Shown here piece by piece: positions 45,557-54,163 of a stretch of DNA of 64,000 nucleotides (position 1 is its first letter; each line of letters begins with the position of its first letter). The notes beneath the pieces were generated by a model. That model was not told the origin of the DNA. It worked only from the letters and a program-made list of their open reading frames with translations, and ran no database searches. A program made the translations under genes and the position numbers. The stretch lies in the NCBI GenBank assembly GCA_964473525.1, contig CAYYPK010000005.1:242859-306858 (forward strand), given 5' to 3'. The stretch comes from GCA-2687025 sp964473525. Its GTDB lineage: Bacteria; Poribacteria; WGA-4E; GCA-2687025.

Positions 45557-45821
45557 CGCGCAGTCCTCACGACGGCTGGAACGTGGCATGTTCCATGTCG
45601 GGTGACGTGAAGACACCACACATCACGAGCACGCCATTCGCTCAGTATGGTACCACGTCTCCGTTCAGCGCGCGATGTGAGTATAGTGAACCCACACGCG
45701 CGCAGCGCGCGAGGCGCCGCTTGCCGCGCAACGAAGGGCGGACGCGTACCCCCGCAGCGACGCTCCTATCAGGAAGCGCCGCGCGTTCGCTGGGTCACGC
45801 GTCCACAGCCAGAACGCCGCC

Positions 45822-45920
45822 CTACCGCTCCCCATCGTAGTAAACCGTCTCTTGCGGCCGAAACACCGCGCCGGTGCGCGCCCACTTGCCCGAGTCTCGA
45901 TAGTGGCAGTAGACGCCGCG
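45822..45920 (-). pseudogene. 3' fragment of a cupin paralogue
   Basis: Minus-strand translation gives GVYCHYRDSGKWARTGAVFR then PQETVYYDGER-stop, clearly homologous to the last 33 residues of the intact cupin at 46683-47135 (DYCNYPDSGKWACSGKVFRM, EETVYYDGEE). No start or cupin barrel precedes it. The toxin-antitoxin pair lies between the fragment and the intact gene, suggesting insertion or recombination between paralogues. Confidence 0.65.
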
Positions 45921-46005
45921 CGGGCCCCGCAGTTCCGCTCGCGCTTCCCTCACCTGGCGCCAGGACGTACCATCTGGCCAGCCACGTCGAGGAGGAGACA
46001 CGCCG

Positions 46006-46272
46006 ATGGCAACGACACGCGAAGACCTGATGCGATTGGTCGAGGGTCTTCCCGATGCCTTCCTGGAGCAGGCGCGGGTGGCCTTGGAGAAGGTGACGAC
46101 GATGCCGGAGCGCCACGACCTGGACGAGTTGGCGCGGGAGCAAGGTGTCGGGGTAGTGAAGAACTTCGAGGATCTCCTGGGCGACTTCTGGCCCGAGGAC
46201 GAGTCGGTCGACGACTTCCTAGACGCTGTGCGCGAGTGGCGACGAGAAGGAACGACCGAGTCATCGGCATGA
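46006..46272 (+). CDS. antitoxin of a VapBC-like pair
   Basis: 88 residues, acidic: MATTREDLMRLVEGLPDAFL, a middle helix, and EDLLGDFWPEDESVDDFLDA near the C-terminus. GGAGGA lies eight bases upstream. It overlaps the PIN toxin start by the ATGA junction. The size, acidity and coupling are those of an antitoxin that wraps the toxin active site with its C-terminal acidic helix. The DNA-binding fold is not clearly assignable (not an obvious AbrB or Phd). Confidence 0.75.
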   Translation: MATTREDLMRLVEGLPDAFLEQARVALEKVTTMPERHDLDELAREQGVGVVKNFEDLLGDFWPEDESVDDFLDAVREWRREGTTESSA

Positions 46273-46673
46273 CCGCTGATGTCGTTGTCGACACGGACGT
46301 TCTTTCGTTCCTGTTCAAAGAAGACTCACGCGCCGAGATGTACCGCCCTCACCTCATCGCCACCCGGCCGGTCATATCCCTCATGACGCACGCTGAGTTG
46401 TTGCGATGGCCGATGGGACGCGGTTGGGGCGAGGCGCGCCTGGCGCGTCTACACGCGTATCTCCGGCAATTCATCATGTATGGATGCGACGCCGACCTGT
46501 GCCGCGTATGGGCAGAGGTGACGCACGCCGCGCGTGACCGCGGTCGGCCCGTCCAGTGCGCGGACGCCTGGATCGCCGCGACCGCGCTACTGCACGGGAT
46601 GCCTCTGCTAACGCACAACGGGCGCGACTATGCGGGCGTGCCGGGTCTGCGCGTGATCTGCGAGGCGGGCTAG
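46269..46673 (+). CDS. VapC-like PIN-domain toxin
   Basis: 134 residues. The acidic PIN residues are in place: VVVDTDVLSFLFKED (Asp near 7-9), MTHAELLRW (Glu), CADAWIAATALLHGMPLLTH (Asp), followed by NGRDYAGVPGL (Asp). PIN toxins are Mg2+-dependent ribonucleases that usually cut tRNA or 23S rRNA. Translation is coupled to the antitoxin by ATGA overlap. The stop codon is 9 bases from the end of the convergent cupin gene. Confidence 0.9.
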   Translation: MTADVVVDTDVLSFLFKEDSRAEMYRPHLIATRPVISLMTHAELLRWPMGRGWGEARLARLHAYLRQFIMYGCDADLCRVWAEVTHAARDRGRPVQCADAWIAATALLHGMPLLTHNGRDYAGVPGLRVICEAG

Positions 46674-46682
46674 CCGCCGCCC

Positions 46683-47135
46683 TCACTCCTCCCCGTCGTA
46701 GTAGACCGTCTCCTCCATCCGAAACACCTTACCGCTGCACGCCCACTTGCCTGAGTCCGGGTAGTTGCAGTAGTCGGCGGGCGGGTTGTCGGCGACGATC
46801 TGCACGACGAGGTCTCCCTCGCCCGTGTTGATGAGCTGGTGCGCCTCGCCGGGCGGACACATCATCGCATCGCCCTTCGTGATGGGCTTGGGACCGTCCT
46901 CGAGGCGCATCTCACCGGAGCCCTCAAGGACGTAGTAGAACTCCCACTGCGCGCCGTGCGAGTGGTACGGCCAAGGGCGCTGACCCGGCGCGATGCGCAG
47001 CAACATCATCTCAAACGGATGCCTGGATTCACGAGCCTCCATGGGTCTGCCGTAGTCCAGGGCGGCGGCGCCAAATCCGCCCTTGGGCGACTCGTAGGCG
47101 CGCCATTCGAGGTCTTTCTGCGACACGTGGTTCAT
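46683..47135 (-). CDS. single-domain cupin
   Basis: 150 residues with cupin motif 1 in WPYHSHGAQWEFYYVLEGSGEM broken as PYHSHGAQWEFYYVLEG (metal ligands His, His, Glu) and motif 2 in CPPGEAHQLINTGEG (His). A conserved tail DYCNYPDSGKWACSGKVF then RMEETVYYDGEE distinguishes the subfamily. Probably a small-molecule isomerase, dioxygenase or binding protein in the cytoplasm; substrate unknown. The tail is duplicated as a fragment on the other side of the toxin-antitoxin pair. Confidence 0.88.
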   Translation of the reverse strand: MNHVSQKDLEWRAYESPKGGFGAAALDYGRPMEARESRHPFEMMLLRIAPGQRPWPYHSHGAQWEFYYVLEGSGEMRLEDGPKPITKGDAMMCPPGEAHQLINTGEGDLVVQIVADNPPADYCNYPDSGKWACSGKVFRMEETVYYDGEE

Positions 47136-47252
47136 TACGACGTTCTCCTCACAGACAGGGCCGGGGCTGCGGAGTCTCCCGCAGGCTGAAGCGAGACGCG
47201 CCGCCAGTCTAGCAGACCGGAGGCGCGTAGGCAGTCGTCGTGGCTGTCGCTG

Positions 47253-47717
47253 CTACAGGGACGTGACCGTCAGCTTGATCGTCGCTTCGATCCCGTCGTA
47301 AGTTGCCGTCACCGTCGCGGAGCCCGCACTCACGAGCGTTGCCTGCACCGCCATCGTGGACTCCGCCACGACGAGCGTCGAGACGTCGACGACGCTTGGG
47401 TCCGACGACGCCCACGTCAAGCCTGACGTGAATTCCGCGAGGTCCGCGCCGCCAGCCGTGATGTCATTGCCCTCGTCGTCCAACGGCACGGCGGTCAGGA
47501 CCACGGGGATGCCGACCAGATGTGGCGAGGGCGGCAGAGCTTCGATCCGCAGGCCGACGATTTCGGCGCCGCCGTCGCCGTCGGCAAGGTCGTCTAGTTC
47601 GTCGCCGATACCATCGTCGTCGTCACCGCACGCGAACAGAGCCGCCAACGAGGCGACCATCGCCAGCGTAAGACCGCGCCGCAGAACACGCATCGTTCGA
47701 TTATGCCGTCCGAACAT
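47253..47717 (-). CDS. lipoprotein with bacterial Ig-like (BIG2) domain
   Basis: 154 residues. The signal peptide ends in a lipobox, ASLAALFACGDDDD, followed by a highly acidic linker of about 25 residues, then a BIG2-type sandwich with SGLTWASSDPSVVDVSTLVV and SAGSATVTATYDGIEATIKL. A single Ig-like domain on a lipid anchor usually serves adhesion or display. I chose ATG 47717 since GGAG lies five bases upstream; ATG 47693 is also possible. Confidence 0.82.
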   Translation of the reverse strand: MFGRHNRTMRVLRRGLTLAMVASLAALFACGDDDDGIGDELDDLADGDGGAEIVGLRIEALPPSPHLVGIPVVLTAVPLDDEGNDITAGGADLAEFTSGLTWASSDPSVVDVSTLVVAESTMAVQATLVSAGSATVTATYDGIEATIKLTVTSL

Positions 47718-47856
47718 AGTCACTCCTATGAGGTCTCGCGAACGCCTTGCGTCCGTCTTTCCCGTCACGAGCGGCGGAGCTCACGGCTCGCCGCCGGAGT
47801 AAGGATAGCCGACGGCTTTCGCGCGCGGAGCGGGATCCGACGACACACGCGCGCGG

Positions 47857-49896
47857 CTAAGGAGTCGTCAGCAGCCGCGCACCCCTGACGGAGAAGTTGT
47901 CGTCGCCCGAGAACACCAGCCGGCACCGGCGTCCGTCGGCGTCCATCCACTTCGTTGGGAAGGAGGCGTGTTCGCCGGGGCCGACATCCCACACCGTCGT
48001 TCCGTAGGCGACGGTCCAAGGCCCCCAAGGCTCGGGCGCTTCACAGACGACCATGCCACCCTCGAAGCGCGTGTCCTCGCCGCCGTCGGGTATCTGCTGC
48101 CACCACAGGTATCGCGCGAGGCCGGCGTTGTACGAGATGCCCGACCTCAGGCAGCGGGAAGGCCTGCCGAGGACAGGGCTTCTCAGCGACGCGTCGCCCG
48201 TCCACAGCACCTTGCCGTCGTCGAGGCCTGCGTAGAACTCGTAGCTCGCTCGGTCCATGAGACGCCCGAGTGGCGCGCGCGCGAGGATGAAGCTGTCCGC
48301 CGGCTCGTACGCGCCCGGTCCGTCGTGCGACACGAAGTAGACGAAGCCGGCAAGGTGTTCCGGGACGCCAGCATAGTCGCGCCCGAAGTCGACGAACGTG
48401 GGGTAGCCGAACTCCTCGAACCGCCAGTCCGCCCACTCCCAGGTCTGGGCCCCGTCTGCCGATCGGGCGAGCTGACTGCCGTGGCCGTCGTCGTCGGCGT
48501 TCCTCGCGAGCATGTAGAGCGCGCCCTGCGCCGACACGAGGCCGCTGGCTTTGCGTCCGCGCCTCCCCATGCCCGTATTCTCGCCGTCGGAGCGGATGTT
48601 CTCAGCTGTCAGGTTCGGAGGATCGCCCTCTATCCGGGCGAAGCCCAAGCCTAGTTTGCTGGGAACGGGCGGATCGAAGCCGTATCCGTCGCCATACGCC
48701 GTGTAGAGCGAGTCGTCCTGACCCCAGGCGAGCGGCCAGTTGTCGCTGCCGTCCCGGTTGACACCCTTGGCGAGTCTCAGTATGTCGCCCTCGGGAGCCC
48801 AGTCGATGCCTACTACCTTGGGACCGTGGGAGATAGCTACGGGCTCGTCGCTCACGGCCGACATGACGGGATCGAACAGGAAGCGTTCAATGCCGCCCCA
48901 GAAGCCCAGGCCCTCCGCCTCAGAGCCGATCAAACCACCGTTGCGGACAACCACCAGGTCGAGACTCGGCACGACGAGCAGCACCTGGTTGCCAGCACCG
49001 GCGCCAGCATAGGCGTCTCGGGGCACGTTGGGCCAGACGCCGTCGCGGTTGGTCCACCAACCGAGCCCGGACGTTGGTTGTGGGTTGCCTGCAGGGCGGT
49101 CTGGCGTGGGCGTTCCAGCATACGCGACAGCCCGGTCCACCCACTCCGGAGCGACTAACTGGCGCCCATCGCGCTCTCCCCGCTGCAGCATCCACTGCCC
49201 GACGGCGGCCGTTGCGCGCGCGGTGTAGCCTCCGCCACCCCAGTTCCCCACGAGTGGCAGGCCGTCCACGTCGTCGGTACGCCCGTAGCCGACGCTCCAG
49301 GCCTCGTCCTCGACACCAAGCGGCTGCATGACGCGCTCGCGAAGGAGCGTGCGGATGTCCTGTCCCATCGCAGCCGTGACGCAGTAGGACAACATCGCCA
49401 TGCCGGGGTTGCTGTATGCGTACCGCGACCCAGGCTCGAACACGACGGGCGCGTCGTCGCGAGAGAGGGTGAAGGGGTCTGGATCCTGTCGCCAGAAGGC
49501 TCCCTTCCACCCTGGTAGCTGGTCGTGGGGCAGGTCGTCCTGCTCCGCGTCTTCGACGCCTGACGAATGCGTCGCCAGATGGCGGATGGTGACGCGCGAC
49601 TTCAGCGGGTCGTCCCGCCACGCTGGGACGTACAGGCGCGCTGGGTCGTCTATCTGTAGCTTGCCGTCGTTCAACGCCAGCATGAGCGAGACGCCACCTA
49701 CGAGCGCCTTCGCCATGGACGCCGTGTAGTGACGGACGTCGGGTCCGTGGTCGTCGGCGTACCACTCGTAGGCGATCTTGCCGCGTCGGGCGACGAGCAA
49801 GGCCTTCGTGCCTTTCGTGGCAAGCGTCTCGCGCGCGGCGTCGAGCGTGGCGGCGTCCAGGCCGAGTTCGTGGGGTGCGGATGTCTGCCATCGCAT
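47857..49896 (-). CDS. serine beta-lactamase-like hydrolase fused to a DUF4185-type propeller
   Basis: 679 residues in two parts. Residues 1-345 are a class C/AmpC-like serine hydrolase: S60-M-A-K63 (SxxK), Y161-S-N163 (YxN), and later SGLGWWTN in place of the KTG region. From about 355 a beta-propeller begins (KVVGIDWAPEGDILRLAKGV, GDGYGFDPPVPSKLG, LYMLARNADDDGHGSQLARS, WKWMDADG-like end), resembling DUF4185 proteins. No signal peptide is evident with this start. A much longer upstream frame is antisense to the next gene and is rejected. Likely an esterase or peptidase whose substrate is bound by the propeller, which is inference. Confidence 0.85.
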   Translation of the reverse strand: MRWQTSAPHELGLDAATLDAARETLATKGTKALLVARRGKIAYEWYADDHGPDVRHYTASMAKALVGGVSLMLALNDGKLQIDDPARLYVPAWRDDPLKSRVTIRHLATHSSGVEDAEQDDLPHDQLPGWKGAFWRQDPDPFTLSRDDAPVVFEPGSRYAYSNPGMAMLSYCVTAAMGQDIRTLLRERVMQPLGVEDEAWSVGYGRTDDVDGLPLVGNWGGGGYTARATAAVGQWMLQRGERDGRQLVAPEWVDRAVAYAGTPTPDRPAGNPQPTSGLGWWTNRDGVWPNVPRDAYAGAGAGNQVLLVVPSLDLVVVRNGGLIGSEAEGLGFWGGIERFLFDPVMSAVSDEPVAISHGPKVVGIDWAPEGDILRLAKGVNRDGSDNWPLAWGQDDSLYTAYGDGYGFDPPVPSKLGLGFARIEGDPPNLTAENIRSDGENTGMGRRGRKASGLVSAQGALYMLARNADDDGHGSQLARSADGAQTWEWADWRFEEFGYPTFVDFGRDYAGVPEHLAGFVYFVSHDGPGAYEPADSFILARAPLGRLMDRASYEFYAGLDDGKVLWTGDASLRSPVLGRPSRCLRSGISYNAGLARYLWWQQIPDGGEDTRFEGGMVVCEAPEPWGPWTVAYGTTVWDVGPGEHASFPTKWMDADGRRCRLVFSGDDNFSVRGARLLTTP

Positions 49897-50137
49897 GTTC
49901 TTGGTCCGGGACAGAGCGGCGGGTCCGAGCGTTGCGGCCGAGTCGGCGTCCTTGGGCAGCATGCCACCGCGTCGACGCGCAGTCACGCTTCGTAACGGGG
50001 TCACGCGCTTTCCGCGCGGACATGGGTACGCCACAATATGTGTCGGCGACGCCGCTCCGTGATCCCGTTCAGCGGCGCGTGGTGACGTCAGCCACCAGCA
50101 TGTCGTCTGTCCTTCCAGACGCCAACAGGAGTCAGAA

Positions 50138-51379
50138 ATGGTACGGAGCGTGAGAACGGCCCTCTTGTTGTCCATCGTGTCCGCGACGTTCGCGGCCGGC
50201 ATGGCGCGCGCCTCGGCGGTCGGGGTGTCCATTGGCGTGACGGCGTACGTTGACCCCGACATCGTCGGAGTGCCCGCCGCCGCGGCCGACGCCAGGAGTG
50301 TCCAACTGGCGTTGGGATCGATGGGTGGTGCGGGCGGCATCACGCTGCTGGCCGGCAGTGCGGAGGACGACGCGGCTCCCGACCGACATGCCATATTGAG
50401 CGCGCTGGCGGCTGTTGGGCTGCACGAGGCCGACGCCGACCTGGCCGTCATCTACTTTGCGGGACAGGTGATGAGCGCGGAAGGGCAAGGCTACCTGCTG
50501 GGGGCGGACACGGACCTCGGCGATCTGCCCGGGACGGCGGCGCCACTCAGCGCGGTGGCGAACGCGCTGTCGACGGCGCGCGCAAAGAACAGACTCCTCG
50601 TGCTCGCCGCCGCTACGGGCGCCGCCTCGCCCGATGACGCCTTCTACGAGGCGCTCGTTCAGATGCGCGATGTAACGGTGATCGTAGGGTGCGGTCCGGG
50701 TGAAGGTCTCACGGCGACGGACGAAGGCGGCGACGCGTTCACGCACTTCCTCGTCGAGAGCCTGGCGGCGTCCAATGGCGCTCCGGCGCCCCGCAAGCTC
50801 GCCTACTCCGTCTGGGACACGACGCGCCGGTGGGCCGAGGGCAAGGGCGCCAAGCAGACCCCACAGTACATGCCCGCCGGGCGTGGGGCGCCGACGAGGG
50901 AAGCGACTCCCGACGAGATCGTCGTGATGGACACGACCAAGGGGCGGATCGTCATCAAGCTGTATCCAGAGGACGCGCCGGAGCACGTGGCGAACTTCAA
51001 GAAGCTGGTCCGCGAAGGCTTCTACGACGGCGAGGCGGGTTACTTCCACCGCTACGTGAAGAACTTCGTTATACAGGGAGGCGATCCACAGCGCACGGGC
51101 AGAGGTGGACCTGGGTACACCGTCCCGGCGGAGATCGGGCGCAAGCACCTGAAGGGATCCGTCGCAGCCGCTCGAACGGGGGACAACGTAAACCCCGACC
51201 GCCGGTCCAGCGGCAGCCAGTTCTATATCTGCCTCAAGCGGCTGTTTCAACTGGACCGCAAGTACTCCGTGTTCGGGCAGGTCATCGAAGGCATGGATGC
51301 TGTCAGCGAGCTCCGCATCGGTGACGAAATCGAGCAGGCTCGCGTCGTGCTCGCTTCGGAATATGGCGGCGGCGAGTAG
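50138..51379 (+). CDS. caspase-like (dyad lost) domain fused to cyclophilin peptidyl-prolyl isomerase
   Basis: 413 residues, exported (signal about 1-26, MVRSVRTALLLSIVSATFAA). Residues 28-210 have the caspase/peptidase C14 layout: VSIGVTAYVD, then VPAAAADARSVQLALGS, then DLAVIYFAGQVMSAEGQGYL and NRLLVLAAATGA, ending DAFTHFLVESL. The catalytic His position (YFxGHG) is Q110 and the D-x-C-x-G position is A-A-A-T-G (157-161), so it cannot be an active protease. Residues 245-405 are a cyclophilin: YFHRYVKNFVIQGGDP, SGSQFYICL, YSVFGQVIEGMDAV. It isomerises X-Pro bonds in the periplasm. The last 20 codons and the following palindrome are duplicated downstream. Confidence 0.88.
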   Translation: MVRSVRTALLLSIVSATFAAGMARASAVGVSIGVTAYVDPDIVGVPAAAADARSVQLALGSMGGAGGITLLAGSAEDDAAPDRHAILSALAAVGLHEADADLAVIYFAGQVMSAEGQGYLLGADTDLGDLPGTAAPLSAVANALSTARAKNRLLVLAAATGAASPDDAFYEALVQMRDVTVIVGCGPGEGLTATDEGGDAFTHFLVESLAASNGAPAPRKLAYSVWDTTRRWAEGKGAKQTPQYMPAGRGAPTREATPDEIVVMDTTKGRIVIKLYPEDAPEHVANFKKLVREGFYDGEAGYFHRYVKNFVIQGGDPQRTGRGGPGYTVPAEIGRKHLKGSVAAARTGDNVNPDRRSSGSQFYICLKRLFQLDRKYSVFGQVIEGMDAVSELRIGDEIEQARVVLASEYGGGE

Positions 51380-51469
51380 GATCCATGGCCGGTTGGCTTG
51401 GGCGGGTGGCTCGAACCCCCATCCTAGCCTTCCCCCTTTACGAAAAGAGGGAAGGGACTGCGACGGTGT
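51323..51469 (+). repeat. 147-base tandem duplication, copy A
   Basis: Covers the last codons of the cyclophilin gene (GGCGGCGGCGAGTAGGATCC is shared by both copies), a GGCTTGGGCGGG spacer and the palindrome CCTTCCCCCTTTACGAAAAG followed by AGGGAAGG. The next 140 bases repeat the block with substitutions. Confidence 0.75.
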
Positions 51470-51608
51470 GGACGATCAAGCGGGCTCGCGACGGGCTTAC
51501 GTCGGAATGTGACGGCGGCGAGTAGGATCCGTGACCGGGTGACTTGGGCGGGCGGGTCGCACCCCCCACCTAGCCTTCCCCCTTTACGAAAGGGGGAAGG
51601 GACTGTGC
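51470..51608 (+). repeat. 147-base tandem duplication, copy B
   Basis: Decayed second copy; it contains the same GGCGGCGGCGAGTAGGATCC block, the GACTTGGGCGGG spacer and the palindrome CCTTCCCCCTTTACGAAAGG then GGGAAGG. Its frame is broken by TGA, so it is not translated. Confidence 0.75.
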
Positions 51609-51763
51609 GATCCGCTGGCGAGCCGCCGTTGTTGCGCGGAAGTGGCGCGAGCTGCCTCCGAGTCTCGTTGACCGGGCCGCGCACGACGTGGACAATCGGG
51701 TAGCCGCCTGGGCATGCGCGTTCGGGCGCGTTCGGACACATCGCACACGAGAGAGTGTTTTCT

Positions 51764-53587
51764 ATGCGCAAGTGGTTGCTTCTCGCCCTCGCCGTCGGCG
51801 TCCTGGCGCCGGTCGCGGCTGTTCGATCCGTCGCGGAGACAACCCGCGCGCACGCCATCGCGATGCACGGCGAGCCCAAGTACGGCGCCGACTACGCCCA
51901 CTTCGACTACGTCAACCCCGAGGCTCCCAAGGGCGGGTCTATCGTGCTTGGCGCGTTCGGGAGCTACGACACGTTCCACCCGTTCGTGCTGAAAGGCCGT
52001 CCATCGCTGGGTCTGGGGCGCATGTACGAGACCCTGATGTCCGGCTCGGCCGACGAAGCGTTCACCGAGTACGGTCTGCTTGCCGAGGCCATCGAGTGGC
52101 CGGAGGACCGCTCGTGGGTGACGTTCACGCTGCGGGCGGAGGCGCGCTGGCACGACGGAGAGCCTGTAACGGTAGAGGACGTCATCTGGTCTCTCGACAC
52201 GATCAAGACGCAGGGGCACCCGTTCTACCGCGCGTATTACGCCAATCTGGAATCCGCCGAAGAGGTGGCGGAGCGGCAGGTGAAGTTCACGTTCAGCGGC
52301 GACCCGAATCCGGAACTCCCGCTGATTACCGGACAGATGCCCATCCTCCCGAAGCACTACTGGGCGGACAAGGACTTTGAGGCGGCAACGCTGGACCCGC
52401 CGGTCGGGAGCGGGCCATACAAGATATCGAGCTACGACGCCGGCCGATCCGTGACCTACCAGCGCGACGCCGACTATTGGGGCAAGGATCTGCCCATGAA
52501 TGTCGGGCAGTACAACTTCGACGAGATCCGGTACGACTACTACCTCGATCAGGCGATATGGCGAGAGGCGCTCAAGGCCGGGAACGTGGACTTCTACCGC
52601 GAGAACACGGCGAAGGATTGGGCGACGGGGTACGACATCCCCTCGGTGCAGGACGGCCGCCTCGTGAAGGAACTCATACCCAACGAAGTGCCACAGGGCA
52701 TGCAGGCGTTCGCGTTCAACGCGCGCCGCGAGATCTTCTCGGACTCTCGCGTCCGCGAGGCGTTGGCGTACGCGTTCGACTTCGAGTCGACCAACGCGCA
52801 GATATTCTACGGGTCGTACACGCGGAACAAGAGCTACTTCGCCAACTCGGAGTTGGCCTCGTCAGGGCTCCCTAGCGGCGAAGAGCTTGAGATTCTGGAG
52901 AAGTACCGCGGCAGTGTCCCGGACGAGGTGTTCACGCAGGAGTTCGCGCCGCCCGTGACGGACGGCTCGGGGCGCATCCGCGCCAGCCTACGCACTGCAT
53001 TCGCTCTCTTGAAGGAGGCGGGCTGGGAAGTCCAGGACGGGAAGCTGGCGCACGTCGAGACCGGGGCGCCGATGGAGTTCGAGATACTGCTGAGCAACCC
53101 TGGCTTCGAGCGCGTCGTGCTGCCGTTCAAGGAGAACCTCGATCAGCTGGGCGTCGTTGCCACGGTGCGCACCGTCGACACGGCGCAGTACCAGAGCCGC
53201 ATGGACGAGTTCGACTTCGACATGACCGTCGCGTCGTGGGGGCAGTCGCTCTCACCCGGGAACGAGCAGCGTGACTTCTGGAGCTCCGAGGCCGCCGACA
53301 CGCCCGGCTCACGCAACTACGTCGGCGTCAGCGATCCCGTGGTCGACGAGCTGATCGCCCTTATCATCTCGGCTCCGGGGAGGCAAAGCCTCATCGCGCG
53401 GACCCACGCCCTGGACCGCGTGCTCCTGTGGAGCCACTACGTCGTGCCGAACTGGTATCTGTCCGCGTATCGGGTCATCTACTGGAACAAGTTCGGAGCG
53501 CCCGAGGCGCGTCCGAAGTACGACCTCGGCTTCGAGACGTGGTGGATCGACGCGGAGAAGGCCGCGACGCTCAGCACGGACGGCTAG
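51764..53587 (+). CDS. family 5 extracellular solute-binding protein, YejA-like
   Basis: 607 residues. The signal peptide is MRKWLLLALAVGVLAPVAAV then RSVAE. The SBP_bac_5 hallmarks are DYVNPEAPKGGSIVLGAFGS, GSADEAFTEYGLLAEAIEWP, ARWHDGEPVTVEDVIWSLDT, PPVGSGPYKISSYDAGRSV and FDFDMTVASWGQSLSPGNEQ, all typical of the YejA branch that binds microcin C-like or oligopeptide ligands. No permease or ATPase genes lie beside it, so it must use a transporter encoded elsewhere. ATG 51764 preferred, GAGAGA upstream; a GTG three codons earlier is possible. Confidence 0.93.
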   Translation: MRKWLLLALAVGVLAPVAAVRSVAETTRAHAIAMHGEPKYGADYAHFDYVNPEAPKGGSIVLGAFGSYDTFHPFVLKGRPSLGLGRMYETLMSGSADEAFTEYGLLAEAIEWPEDRSWVTFTLRAEARWHDGEPVTVEDVIWSLDTIKTQGHPFYRAYYANLESAEEVAERQVKFTFSGDPNPELPLITGQMPILPKHYWADKDFEAATLDPPVGSGPYKISSYDAGRSVTYQRDADYWGKDLPMNVGQYNFDEIRYDYYLDQAIWREALKAGNVDFYRENTAKDWATGYDIPSVQDGRLVKELIPNEVPQGMQAFAFNARREIFSDSRVREALAYAFDFESTNAQIFYGSYTRNKSYFANSELASSGLPSGEELEILEKYRGSVPDEVFTQEFAPPVTDGSGRIRASLRTAFALLKEAGWEVQDGKLAHVETGAPMEFEILLSNPGFERVVLPFKENLDQLGVVATVRTVDTAQYQSRMDEFDFDMTVASWGQSLSPGNEQRDFWSSEAADTPGSRNYVGVSDPVVDELIALIISAPGRQSLIARTHALDRVLLWSHYVVPNWYLSAYRVIYWNKFGAPEARPKYDLGFETWWIDAEKAATLSTDG

Positions 53588-53612
53588 AACGCGCGAGGGC
53601 TTCGCACGGGTC

Positions 53613-53646
53613 GCCTGCGGGAGCGCGCGTCGCGACTCCCGCAGGC
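53613..53646 (+). terminator. strong hairpin after the solute-binding protein gene
   Basis: GCCTGCGGGAG (53613-53623) pairs perfectly with CTCCCGCAGGC (53636-53646), an 11-pair GC-rich stem 26 bases after the stop codon. No T-run follows. Likely a transcript end or stabilising 3' structure. Confidence 0.6.
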
Positions 53647-53677
53647 TCCAGACAGTACGTGGTGATGTGGCGCTGGA

Positions 53678-53713
53678 CCCCATCCCAACCTTCTGCTGCG
53701 AGGGGAAGGGACG
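53678..53713. repeat. diverged palindromic repeat, fifth copy
   Basis: CCCATCCCAACCTTCTGCTG followed by CGAGGGGAAGGGAC. Same CCATCC-n-AACCTTC start and GGGGAAGG end as the repeats at 41 kb and 51 kb, but with a changed loop. It lies between two convergent genes. Confidence 0.6.
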
Positions 53714-53728
53714 TTCGGCGCTGGCGGG

Positions 53729-54136
53729 CTAGCGTTCTACCTTAACGACCGCTTTCTTGGCGGGACGCTCGTGCAGGTGTCCCGTGCCTGGTAGCGTGAT
53801 CGCCACGCGCACCGACGGCCCGTCGCCCTTCGGCACGATGGTGTGGAAGGTCAAGGCGGGCACGCACACGAAGGTTCCCGGCTTGGCTTGCACCGGTCTG
53901 TCCTCGCGCCCTTCGATGATCCAGTCGATCTCGCCTTCAAGCACGATCCACCACTCGTCGTAGTCGTGGCAGTGGCGGTCGTTTTCCTGCCCAGGGTTCT
54001 GGTAGATGACGACGCCGGTGACGTGGTCGGAGAGAACGACCGCGTGAGCCCACGGCGCCGGCCCCTTCTCGCGCTTGATCTCTTCGAGGTTGATGCCGTT
54101 GAGCGTGGCGTCGAGGATCGGGTTGTTCAGCGCCAT
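53729..54136 (-). CDS. cupin-domain protein
   Basis: 135 residues with motif 1 NDRHCHDYDEWWIVLEGEID (His, His, Glu ligands) and motif 2 PGTFVCVPALTFHTIVPKG (His). It ends with a basic tail KKAVVKVER. It lies 27 bases downstream of the PhyH gene on the same strand, so the two are probably co-transcribed and could modify the same small molecule. Exact reaction unknown. Confidence 0.88.
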   Translation of the reverse strand: MALNNPILDATLNGINLEEIKREKGPAPWAHAVVLSDHVTGVVIYQNPGQENDRHCHDYDEWWIVLEGEIDWIIEGREDRPVQAKPGTFVCVPALTFHTIVPKGDGPSVRVAITLPGTGHLHERPAKKAVVKVER

Positions 54137-54163
54137 GGGCGTCCTCTCTACTCGTGTACTCGT

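Noticed and set aside
49897..50451. N-terminal extension of the serine hydrolase frame
   Set aside because: It runs antisense through the start and signal peptide of the caspase-cyclophilin gene and has no ribosome site or family similarity.
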